Below the pieces are notes generated by a model. The model made no database searches and had not been told where the DNA came from. It saw only the letters and a list, made by a program, of their open reading frames with translations. Both the position numbers and the translations under genes were made by a program. A stretch of 13,292 nucleotides of DNA from a bacterium (GTDB lineage: Bacteria > Arandabacterota > Arandabacteria > Arandabacterales > JALGWA01). Below are positions 7,578 to 13,292 of this stretch, piece by piece (the first letter of the stretch is position 1; every line of letters starts with the position of its first letter). Location of the stretch: the NCBI GenBank assembly GCA_025774425.1, contig JALGWA010000010.1:1-13292 (forward strand), in the 5' to 3' direction.

Positions 7578-8293
7578 GACAGGCGGTTGGCGAGGATCGG
7601 CGGGAGACCGGCCTGGAGTATGCGCCTCTTGGCCGCATCTATGTCATACTCCACCCTCTCGATACGGAGTTCGCCTCTCTCGAGATCGCAGACCCCGTAG
7701 GACGCCCGCGGGTCGTGGTCCCTCGGCTGGCCGACACTGCCGACATTCACGATGTACCTGCGGCCGGGCTCTATCTTCATCCCGTCCGTCCTCGTGACCA
7801 CGGTCCGGGTGTCCTTGAGCTCGAAGATCACGGGTTGATGCGAGTGCCCCACGAAGCAGAACGACTCGTCGAAGTGCTCGAACTCGACCAGGGCCTGCCT
7901 CGGCGACAGTATGTAGTGCCAGCGCTCCGGCTCGAACGGCGTCGCGTGCACGCCCCTGATGTCGGGGGCGCCGGTCCACGTCAGACCGAGGCGCTTGAGG
8001 AACTCCCTGTTCTCGGATGTCAGCGCATCGGAGGTCCAGTCGATGGCCTCCCTGGCGATCGGGTTGAAGAGCCGGGTATCGGTCATCTGGACGGCGCCGA
8101 AATCGTGATTCCCGGCCACCATGTTTCCCGTCATTTCCCTGAGAACCTCTATGCACTCATTGGGGGCCGCGCCGTACCCGACGGCGTCGCCGAGGAACAG
8201 CACCTCGTCCGGCGCGATTTCCGCTATCTTCTTCCTGACCGCGAGCAGGGCTTCCAGGTTGCCGTGCACGTCAGAGATTATTACGCAATTCAC
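7565..8293 (-). CDS. Calcineurin-like metallophosphoesterase
   Basis: 242-residue metallophosphoesterase. The full two-metal site is visible: D8 and H10 in ISDVHGN, D36 in FLGDAVGYG, N62-H63 in AGNHD, H116 in GVHATPF, and GHSHQP (149-154). NVGSVGQPRD (183-192) marks the bacterial YfcE/COG0639-like phosphodiesterase or phosphatase group rather than LpxH. It is soluble with no signal peptide. Its substrate (a phosphodiester, nucleotide or protein phosphate) is not determinable. The start is GTG at 8291-8293, giving the [13 protein letters not shown]-terminus that places the first metal ligand as usual, with AAGGA about 6 bases upstream. It overlaps the end of nusB by 23 bases and the GT4 gene by up to 13, bridging the riboflavin/nusB half and the glycan half of the operon. 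Confidence 0.9.
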   Translation of the reverse strand: MNCVIISDVHGNLEALLAVRKKIAEIAPDEVLFLGDAVGYGAAPNECIEVLREMTGNMVAGNHDFGAVQMTDTRLFNPIAREAIDWTSDALTSENREFLKRLGLTWTGAPDIRGVHATPFEPERWHYILSPRQALVEFEHFDESFCFVGHSHQPVIFELKDTRTVVTRTDGMKIEPGRRYIVNVGSVGQPRDHDPRASYGVCDLERGELRIERVEYDIDAAKRRILQAGLPPILANRLSWGE

Positions 8294-8714
8294 CCTTCAT
8301 CCTTGCTATCCTGTCCAGCAATCCGTTGACGAAGCGGCCGGACGATTCCGTCGAGAACTTCTTGGCTATCTCTATGGCTTCGTTTATCGACACTTTCTCA
8401 GGAATGTCGTCAAAAAGCAATATCTCAACGGCGGCGACCCTGAGAATGTTCCTGTCGACGGCCGCCATCCTCGACAGGTCCCAGTTGTCCGCCACGCGCT
8501 CGATGATGCGGTCCACGGCGGCCATGTTACGCAGGGTCTCGTCCACCAGGTGGAGGGCGAATTCCTCGATCCCCTCCAGCCGTCCGCACTCCCCGGCGAC
8601 GAGCGCCCGCGCCTCTTCTTCAGTCAGACCACCCATCTCCATCTGATAGACGGCCTTCATCACAACCTCGCGCGCCGCGCGCCTGAGCGAGGCCGTCGAC
8701 CGGTGTCTGCTCAC
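8271..8714 (-). CDS. nusB: Transcription antitermination factor NusB
   Basis: 147-residue all-helical NusB. It binds boxA RNA with NusE (ribosomal protein S10) and takes part in rRNA transcription antitermination. The N-terminal helix ([17 protein letters not shown]) and the C-terminal signature [18 protein letters not shown] followed by [11 protein letters not shown] (about 108-136) are characteristic, and the length is normal. An upstream in-frame extension to 8783 only reads through ribH in another frame. I chose GTG at 8712-8714, which overlaps the ribH stop as GTGA and gives a typical N-terminus. NusB following ribH is a very common bacterial arrangement. The 3' end overlaps the metallophosphoesterase by 23 bases. 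Confidence 0.95.
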   Translation of the reverse strand: MSRHRSTASLRRAAREVVMKAVYQMEMGGLTEEEARALVAGECGRLEGIEEFALHLVDETLRNMAAVDRIIERVADNWDLSRMAAVDRNILRVAAVEILLFDDIPEKVSINEAIEIAKKFSTESSGRFVNGLLDRIARMKGELRNNL

Positions 8715-9190
8715 TTGCGCTTTCCACCCTTCAGCTTGGCGGCCAAGTCCGCCATCTCCAGCGCGGAAATCGCCGCATCCCATCCCTTGTTGCCGCCCTT
8801 TCCGCCCGCGCGCTCCAGGGCCTGCTCCATGGAATCCGCCGTGATCACCCCGAAAACGACGGGTATCCCCCTATCCTCCGAGGCCCTCGCCACCCCCTTG
8901 GCGACTTCCGATGCGATGAAGTCGAAGTGGGGCGTGGCGCCGCGGATCAGCGCACCCAGCGCTATCACGGCGTCATAACGCCCCGCCGCCATCCGCCTCA
9001 CCGCGTACGGAATCTCGAAGGCGCCCGGCACCCAGGCGACATCGACGCCGTCATCGTCCGTGTTATGGCGCCTCAGACAGTCCAGGGCCCCTTCGAGCAG
9101 CCGCGACGAAATCGTTTCGTTGAAGCGGCTGACCACTATGCCGAATCGTCTCTTGCTTCCGTCGAGCACACCTTCGAAGACTCTAGGCAT
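8711..9190 (-). CDS. ribH: 6,7-dimethyl-8-ribityllumazine synthase
   Basis: 159-residue lumazine synthase, the normal size for the family. It condenses 5-amino-6-ribitylamino-uracil with 3,4-dihydroxy-2-butanone 4-phosphate, the step before riboflavin synthase, and usually assembles as a pentamer or 60-mer shell in the cytoplasm. Visible motifs are SRFNE (21-25), VPGAFEIP (54-61), [12 protein letters not shown] with catalytic H88, and [11 protein letters not shown] with R127, at the same positions as in the Bacillus enzyme. A TTG two codons earlier (9194-9196) is in frame, but GGAGG abuts it directly and sits 6 bases from ATG at 9188-9190, so ATG is the start. It overlaps the end of ribBA by 8 bases and nusB by 4. 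Confidence 0.97.
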   Translation of the reverse strand: MPRVFEGVLDGSKRRFGIVVSRFNETISSRLLEGALDCLRRHNTDDDGVDVAWVPGAFEIPYAVRRMAAGRYDAVIALGALIRGATPHFDFIASEVAKGVARASEDRGIPVVFGVITADSMEQALERAGGKGGNKGWDAAISALEMADLAAKLKGGKRK

Positions 9191-10421
9191 TCCCAACCTC
9201 CTCTCTGTCGGCGTCGCAAACGTTCTGGAGTAAGTGGCCCAGCTTGGCCCGCTTGGTGGACAGGTACTTGACGTTCTTCGGGTTGGGTTCGACCTCGATG
9301 GGGACCCGCTCCACGACCTCCAGGCCGAACGCCTCGAGGCCGACGATCTTCCTGGGATTGTTGGTGAGTAGCCTTATCCGGCTCAGGCCGAGGTCCGCGA
9401 GAATCTGGGCGCCGATGCCGTAGTCGCGCGGATCCGCCGCGAAGCCCAGCTCCTCGTTGGCCTCGACCGTATCCCTGCCCCTGTCCTGAAGCGCATAGGC
9501 GAGTATCTTGCTCGCGAGCCCGATGCCGCGGCCTTCCTGGCGCATGTAGAGGAACACGCCCTCGCCCTCCTCTTCTATCGTCTCGAGGGCTTTGGCCAGC
9601 TGTTCGCCGCAATCGCAGCGCTTCGAACCGAATATGTCGCCCGTCAGGCACTGGGAGTGGACCCTCACCAGCGGTTCCTCCATCGCGTCGAGGTCGCCCT
9701 TGACCAGCGCTATGTGATGGTCGCCCGTCAGCACGCTCTCGTAGAGATAGAGGTCGAAGTCGCCGAAGCGGCTCGGCAGCGACGTCTTCACCACCATCTT
9801 CACGAGCTTCTCCCGTGCGTACCTGTATTGGATCAGGTCGGCTATGGTGATTATCTTCATGTCGTATCGATCGGCGAGCTCCATCAGTCGAGGCACGCGC
9901 GCCATCGTTCCGTCCTCGTCCATGATCTCGCAGAGTATGCCGGCGGGGAAGAAGCCGGCGAGCCGCGCCAGGTCGACGGCGGCCTCGGTGTGACCGGCCC
10001 TTCGAAGCACCCCTCCATCCATCGCCCGCAGCGGGAAGACATGCCCCGGCCGCGCGAAATCATCCGGGGCGGCGTCGGGGTCGACGAGCAGCTTTATGGT
10101 TTCCGCCCTGTCATGCGCCGAGCTCCCCGTGCTCGTCACGTGTTTCCCGTCTATCGAGACCGTGAAGGGCGTACCGTGCTTGGCCGTGTTGTCGCTGACC
10201 ATGTCGCCGAGGTGGAGCTCGTCGAGCCGGCTGCCGATCACGGGCACACATATCAGGCCGCGCCCGTACTTCGCCATGAAGTTGATGTCCTCGGCCGTGA
10301 CCTTCTCCGCCGCCATGATGAAGTCGCCCTCGTTCTCCCTGTCCTCGTCGTCGACGACGATCACCATCCTGCCTTTCGCGATCTCCTCGATGGCTTCCTC
10401 TATGGAGTCGAACCCTCTCAC
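9183..10421 (-). CDS. ribBA: Bifunctional 3,4-dihydroxy-2-butanone 4-phosphate synthase / GTP cyclohydrolase II
   Basis: 412-residue fusion supplying both starting precursors of riboflavin. The N-terminal DHBP synthase domain (about 1-205) has [12 protein letters not shown] (22-33), [10 protein letters not shown] (124-133) and [15 protein letters not shown], including H144. The C-terminal GTP cyclohydrolase II domain (about 210-400) has [10 protein letters not shown] with C258 and RCDCG with C269 and C271 as zinc ligands, [11 protein letters not shown] (292-302) and [13 protein letters not shown] followed by LLTNNPRKI. All catalytic residues I can check appear intact, so both activities are expected. 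It starts at GTG (10419-10421), with GGGGAGG overlapping the end of ribE, whose stop lies only 6 bases upstream. Its end overlaps the ribH start. Confidence 0.97.
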   Translation of the reverse strand: MRGFDSIEEAIEEIAKGRMVIVVDDEDRENEGDFIMAAEKVTAEDINFMAKYGRGLICVPVIGSRLDELHLGDMVSDNTAKHGTPFTVSIDGKHVTSTGSSAHDRAETIKLLVDPDAAPDDFARPGHVFPLRAMDGGVLRRAGHTEAAVDLARLAGFFPAGILCEIMDEDGTMARVPRLMELADRYDMKIITIADLIQYRYAREKLVKMVVKTSLPSRFGDFDLYLYESVLTGDHHIALVKGDLDAMEEPLVRVHSQCLTGDIFGSKRCDCGEQLAKALETIEEEGEGVFLYMRQEGRGIGLASKILAYALQDRGRDTVEANEELGFAADPRDYGIGAQILADLGLSRIRLLTNNPRKIVGLEAFGLEVVERVPIEVEPNPKNVKYLSTKRAKLGHLLQNVCDADREEVGNA

Positions 10422-10427
10422 GCCTTT

Positions 10428-10994
10428 CTACCTCCCCGTGTTCCACCCCTCGGGCGACAGGTACTTGGCCACCTGGTCGACTTCGACGTTGACCCTGCTG
10501 CCCACCCGCCAGTTCCTCAGGATGGTATTCCCGACGGTGAACGGTATGACCGTCACCTCGACCATCGCGCCCCCGGCGGCCTTCACCGTGAGGCTCACGC
10601 CGTCGAGCGCGATGGAGCCCTTGTCTCTCACGTAGCGCATGAGGTCGCGGGGGATCTGCACCGCGAAGTCGATGTTCCCAGCGCCGACGACCCTCCTCCT
10701 GCGCACCGTCCCGGTCGAGTCGATGTGGCCGGAGACGAGATGGCCGCCGATCCTGTCGCCGAGCCGCAGCGCGGGCTCCAGGTTGACCTCGGAGCCGGGG
10801 GCGAGATCCCCCAGATTGCTCCTGTCGAGGGTCTCGCTCACGGCGTCGAAGGAGAACTCGGCCCGTCCCACGGCCGTGACCGTCTGGCACACCCCGTTGA
10901 CCGAAACGCTGTCGCCCACCGCCAGGTCCTTCGACAGCCGGGGCGCGCTCACCTTGAACGAGAGGTGCGGTCCCGAGCGAACGACCGACTTCAC
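10428..10994 (-). CDS. ribE: Riboflavin synthase alpha subunit, apparently missing the conserved N-terminus
   Basis: 188 residues from GTG at 10992-10994. It dismutates two 6,7-dimethyl-8-ribityllumazine molecules to riboflavin. Both tandem lumazine-binding barrels are present: the first with VNGVCQTV (conserved C36 here), ETLDRSNLGDL and HLVSGHIDSTG, the second with SIALDGVSLTV and a closing VNVEVDQVAKYL. Family members almost always begin MFTGIV, with a functionally important Phe at position 2. Here the first conserved residues are KVKSV and nothing resembling MFTGIV lies upstream in frame; counted to the cysteine, about 11-12 residues are missing. No ATG, GTG or TTG lies close upstream in frame. 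The GTG overlaps the ribD stop as GTGA, so a coupled start is possible. A small indel (real or from sequencing) near 10991-11020 is an equal possibility. The gene ends 6 bases before ribBA. Confidence 0.88.
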   Translation of the reverse strand: MKSVVRSGPHLSFKVSAPRLSKDLAVGDSVSVNGVCQTVTAVGRAEFSFDAVSETLDRSNLGDLAPGSEVNLEPALRLGDRIGGHLVSGHIDSTGTVRRRRVVGAGNIDFAVQIPRDLMRYVRDKGSIALDGVSLTVKAAGGAMVEVTVIPFTVGNTILRNWRVGSRVNVEVDQVAKYLSPEGWNTGR

Positions 10995-12112
10995 CTTCCT
11001 CTTGTTCCCTCCCGGGTCACCCTCGGATAGAGAGTGATGACGACATCGCGCGAGACCGTCGAAACATCGTCTACACGGAAGCGCACGCCCTCGGGCGACT
11101 TCGCGCCGATGTCCAGGAACGGACTGAGCGAGCGCGTCCCTCCCATTATACCGGGAGCGATGAAAACCACAACCTTGTCGACATGGCCCCCGCGGACGAA
11201 GGAAGTGAACACATGCGCCCCGCCCTCGACGATGAGGTCCTGCACGCCGCGGCGGCCGAGGTCGTCGAGCACCCCGTCGACAGCCACGCCCCGCGCCGTC
11301 GCCGGCCCTATCTTCACGCACGTAACCCCATACTTTTCAAGTAATTGCCGCTTTTTCTTCCGGTCATGGTTGAAGTAAACGATGGTCTTCCGCCTCGCGG
11401 CCGTCCTGACCAGTCTCGAGTCCGGCGGAATGCGGAGCCCCGAGTCCAGCACGCATCTGGCATAGGGACCTTGCCCGCCGCGCGCCGGCAGGAGCGTGGG
11501 GTCGTCGCGCATCACCGTTCCCACGCCGACGAGTATCGCCTGGCACCGCCGTCTCATCGCCTTGACCAGCGCGCGCGAAGCGGGCGACGTGATCCACTTC
11601 GAGTCCCCGTCCGCGTCGGCTATCTTCCCGTCCACCGTCTCGGCGATCTTCAGCGTGACGAAGGGCCTGCCCGTCCGCATCAGCTTGAAATACGACTCGT
11701 TGAGCTTCCGCGCGGCATCCCCTTGGAGCCCGACACGTACGTCGACGCCGGCTTTCCGCAGGAATCTCACGCCCCTTCCACGGACCAGCGGGTTGGGGTC
11801 GATCGCCGCGACATGCACCCGCCCGATGCCGGCCGCGACGATGGCCTCGGTGCAGGGGGGCGTCCGCCCGTAATGATTGCACGGCTCGAGCGTCACGAAG
11901 AGTTCCGCGCCGCGGGCCCGCGGCCCGGCTTCCCCGAGTGCGACGATCTCCGCATGGGGGGCGCCGCAGCGCCTGTGATACCCGCGTCCGACGACGCACC
12001 GGCCTCTGACGACCACCGCGCCCACGGCCGGGTTGGGATAGGTCCGGCCGCATGCCCGGCTCGCCAGCCGCAGCGCCTCGGCCATCAGAGCCTCGTCTCG
12101 AGCCTTGCCCAT
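10991..12112 (-). CDS. ribD: Bifunctional diaminohydroxyphosphoribosylaminopyrimidine deaminase / 5-amino-6-(5-phosphoribosylamino)uracil reductase
   Basis: 373-residue RibD, catalysing steps two and three of riboflavin synthesis. The N-terminal zinc deaminase domain (about 1-145) has NPAVGAVVV (27-35), GAPHAEI with zinc ligand H53 and catalytic E55, and EPCNHYGRTPPC with C78 and C87. The NADPH-dependent reductase domain (about 145-365) has PFVTLKIAETVDGKIA, SKWITSP, RCQAILVGVGTVMRDDPTL and DLIVEGGAHVFTSF. Length is normal, apart from about nine extra residues (VTREGTRGR) after the usual end, which cover the place where the next gene's N-terminus should be. ATG at 12110-12112 has GAGGGG just upstream; this ribosome-binding site lies immediately after the U tract of the riboswitch terminator. 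It is the first gene of the riboswitch-led operon. Confidence 0.97.
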   Translation of the reverse strand: MGKARDEALMAEALRLASRACGRTYPNPAVGAVVVRGRCVVGRGYHRRCGAPHAEIVALGEAGPRARGAELFVTLEPCNHYGRTPPCTEAIVAAGIGRVHVAAIDPNPLVRGRGVRFLRKAGVDVRVGLQGDAARKLNESYFKLMRTGRPFVTLKIAETVDGKIADADGDSKWITSPASRALVKAMRRRCQAILVGVGTVMRDDPTLLPARGGQGPYARCVLDSGLRIPPDSRLVRTAARRKTIVYFNHDRKKKRQLLEKYGVTCVKIGPATARGVAVDGVLDDLGRRGVQDLIVEGGAHVFTSFVRGGHVDKVVVFIAPGIMGGTRSLSPFLDIGAKSPEGVRFRVDDVSTVSRDVVITLYPRVTREGTRGR

Positions 12113-12125
12113 GACCCCTCAACCG

Positions 12126-12157
12126 GAAAAAACAAAACCCGAAGTCGGCCTTCGGGT
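12126..12157 (-). terminator. Intrinsic terminator of the FMN riboswitch expression platform
   Basis: On the minus strand ACCCGAAG (12150-12157) pairs perfectly with CTTCGGGT (12137-12144) around a 5-base loop. It is followed by a U tract of ten T and one G (12127-12137, partly shared with the stem). The hairpin ends only a few bases before the ribD Shine-Dalgarno site, as expected for premature termination under high FMN. Confidence 0.9.
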
Positions 12158-12180
12158 CGAACAGAAGCTTGCTGCCGAAA

Positions 12181-12290
12181 CCTTCTCTCATCCGGACTCT
12201 ACCGTCGGCCCCGGAATTCCGCCGGGTCTGCGGCCTCGGCCGCTCGCGGGCTCTCACCGCCGGTGGGGAATCTCACCCCGCCCCGAAGGC
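12181..12290 (-). ncRNA. FMN riboswitch (RFN element) aptamer
   Basis: The minus strand carries the conserved RFN core: GGGGCGGGGTGAGATTCCCC, then ACCGGCGGTGAGAGCCCGCG, a variable stem, AATTCCGGGGCCGACGGT and GTCCGGATGAGAGAAGG. Outer helix P1 is CCTTC (12285-12289) with GAAGG (12181-12185). The aptamer senses flavin mononucleotide, the downstream product of this operon. The terminator lies 23 bases downstream and ribD follows, so FMN binding should reduce transcription into ribD and everything behind it. Confidence 0.97.
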
Positions 12291-12309
12291 TCTTTTCTCT
12301 CTCCACGGG

Positions 12310-12338
12310 AATCTAGCAGAAAAGCCGCCCCCGGGCAA
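12310..12338 (-). promoter_or_regulatory. Possible sigma-70-type promoter for the riboflavin operon
   Basis: On the minus strand TTGCCC (12333-12338) and TAGATT (12310-12315) are separated by exactly 17 bases, and a TG one base upstream of TAGATT gives an extended -10. Each hexamer matches the consensus at four of six positions. Transcription would start near 12303, just ahead of the aptamer. This is pattern matching only, and GC-rich DNA gives chance matches. Confidence 0.4.
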
Positions 12339-12345
12339 CCCCCCA

Positions 12346-12413
12346 GGGGTCAGAGCTCAAAATGCACAGTGCTCTGACCCCAAGAATGCACAATCGGCTG
12401 GGGTCAGACCCCA
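12346..12413. repeat. REP/BIME-like palindromic repeat cluster overlapping the ftsY stop
   Basis: GGGGTCAGAGC (12346-12356) and its exact inverted copy GCTCTGACCCC (12371-12381) form an 11-bp stem with a 14-base loop. A third unit, the near-perfect palindrome TGGGGTCAGACCCCA (12399-12413), overlaps the last ftsY codons. It can also pair over 10 bases with 12373-12382. The spacers share AATGCACA (12361-12368 and 12385-12392). The layout resembles intergenic palindromic units mobilised by RAYT/Y1 transposases; from memory, similar GGGGTCAGA units occur in several uncultivated lineages. The stems have no U tract, so this is not an obvious terminator. Confidence 0.7.
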
Positions 12414-13292
12414 TCCCGCCCGAGCAGGGCATCGACGAAGGGCTCGGGCTCGAAGTCGGCCAGGTCGTCGATCTTCTCCCCCGTGCCGACATAGATGATG
12501 GGGATGCGATGCTCCTTGGCGATGGCGACCAGGATGCCGCCCTTGGCCGTGCCGTCGATCTTGGCCATCACGATGCCGGTCACCCCGCACGACTCGGCAA
12601 AGGCGCGCGCCTGCGACAGGGCGTTCTGCCCTGTCGTCGCGTCCAACACCAGCAGGACCTCGTGCGGCGCACCTTCGACGACCTTGCCGACGACGCGCGC
12701 GATCTTGGATACCTCGTCCATGAGGTTCCGCTTGGTCTGCAGCCGTCCCGCCGTGTCGATGATGAGGACGTCCACGCCCCTGGCCACGGCCGCCTCGCAC
12801 GCATCGTATGCCACCGACGCAGCGTCCGCTCCCGGCTTGTGCTTCACCACGCCGACGCCGAGCCGGCCGGCCCATATCTCCAGCTGGTCTATCGCCGCAG
12901 CCCGGAAGGTATCCGCCGCGGCGAGCAGGACCTTGCGGCCCTCCGCTCCGAACCGGTTGGCGAGCTTGGCGATCGTGGTGGTCTTGCCCGTGCCGTTGAC
13001 GCCGACGACCATGACGACATGGGGCTTCCGGCCGAGGTCGACCTCGCCCCTCGGAGCGCCGGCCAGAATCGCGACGAGCTCCCGCCGCACCGCGGCCCGC
13101 ACAAGGCCGGGCGTGACGTCCTCACCTGATCGCCTGACCGCGTCGACGATCTCGGCCGCCGTCCTCACCCCGAGGTCGGCGCCGATGAGGAGCTCCTCTA
13201 TGTCGTCCAGCACCTCTTCGCGGCCGCGCCCGCCGCCCGCGATTCTCGAGATACCGCCGGCGAGCGCTTCCCGGCTGCGCGCCAGACCGCTC
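12404..13292 (-). CDS. ftsY: Signal recognition particle receptor FtsY (N-terminus outside window)
   Basis: The NG GTPase domain of FtsY, which docks SRP-ribosome complexes at the inner membrane. The frame is open to the right edge: 295 codons are visible, and a GTG at 13211-13213 is an internal valine, not a start, because the sequence upstream (GLARSREALAGGISRIAGG) is the normal N-domain beginning. Motifs are EELLIGADLGV, the P-loop VGVNGTGKTTTIAKLA, LLAAADTFRAAAIDQLEIW, IIDTAGRLQTKRNLMDE, AKIDGTAKGG and YVGTGEKIDDLADFEPEPFV. GVNGTGKTTT rather than GLQGSGKTT separates it from Ffh. The acidic A-domain, if present, is outside the window. The protein ends LLGRDGV-stop, a few residues past the usual FtsY end, and the stop codon falls inside a palindromic repeat. 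The riboflavin operon follows about 290 bases downstream, probably with its own promoter. Confidence 0.95.
   Translation of the reverse strand, partial: SGLARSREALAGGISRIAGGGRGREEVLDDIEELLIGADLGVRTAAEIVDAVRRSGEDVTPGLVRAAVRRELVAILAGAPRGEVDLGRKPHVVMVVGVNGTGKTTTIAKLANRFGAEGRKVLLAAADTFRAAAIDQLEIWAGRLGVGVVKHKPGADAASVAYDACEAAVARGVDVLIIDTAGRLQTKRNLMDEVSKIARVVGKVVEGAPHEVLLVLDATTGQNALSQARAFAESCGVTGIVMAKIDGTAKGGILVAIAKEHRIPIIYVGTGEKIDDLADFEPEPFVDALLGRDGV

Noticed and set aside
7565..8293. LpxH (UDP-2,3-diacylglucosamine hydrolase)
   Set aside because: The GDAVGYG and NVGSVGQPRD motifs fit the YfcE/COG0639-like metallophosphoesterase group, not LpxH.
11000..11321. In-frame upstream extension of ribE through ribD
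   Set aside because: The extension is R/G/H-rich shadow sequence of ribD and carries no MFTGIV motif, so it is not a real N-terminus.
12346..12381. 11-bp hairpin downstream of ftsY as an intrinsic terminator
   Set aside because: No U tract follows the stem on the minus strand, and the arms recur in a third unit, which fits a repeat element better.
1..13292. CRISPR arrays, tRNA/rRNA genes, prophage or insertion-sequence transposase genes
   Set aside because: No regularly spaced direct repeats, no cloverleaf or rRNA-like stretch and no transposase or integrase motif were seen; the window is filled by the listed genes.

Overview
This is a GC-rich bacterial window in which every convincing gene lies on the minus strand, so transcription runs from right (13292) to left (1). 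It starts inside ftsY, the signal recognition particle receptor. A short intergenic region follows (12113-12403) holding a repeat-like palindrome cluster, a probable promoter and an FMN riboswitch with an intrinsic terminator. Twelve tightly packed genes then run to the left edge, the last cut by the window.

The first part of this gene string is a riboflavin operon: ribD, ribE (riboflavin synthase alpha), ribBA and ribH, followed by nusB. The second part is cell-envelope or glycan related: a metallophosphoesterase, a GT4 glycosyltransferase, a flippase-like multipass protein (PF03706 type), a DUF2723/TMEM260-like GT-C membrane protein with a TPR tail, a cytoplasmic type I phosphodiesterase/AlkP-superfamily protein, a second PF03706-type protein and a GT2 (polyprenyl-phosphate sugar synthase-like) glycosyltransferase. 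Successive genes overlap by 1-23 bases or are at most 6 bases apart. No second promoter or terminator is obvious, so the whole string looks like one transcription unit starting under the FMN riboswitch.

If so, flavin status could influence an envelope glycan module. A plausible but unproven reading of that module is that the GT2 enzyme loads a sugar on polyprenyl phosphate, a PF03706 protein helps move lipid-linked sugar across the membrane, and the DUF2723 protein transfers it to an extracytoplasmic acceptor.

The organism cannot be named from this window. The ribD-ribE-ribBA-ribH-nusB order is common in Deltaproteobacteria-like and related Gram-negative lineages. DUF2723-TPR proteins are common in the Bacteroidetes/FCB group and in many uncultivated phyla. 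A high-GC uncultivated Gram-negative lineage, possibly FCB-related, is my best guess with low confidence.

Oddities: ribE has no visible canonical N-terminus (MFTGIV) and begins only at a GTG overlapping the ribD stop. The first PF03706 gene seems to start at a non-standard CTG or ATT set by a perfect Shine-Dalgarno sequence. The ftsY stop codon lies inside a palindromic repeat. The riboswitch has a simple, testable antiterminator.
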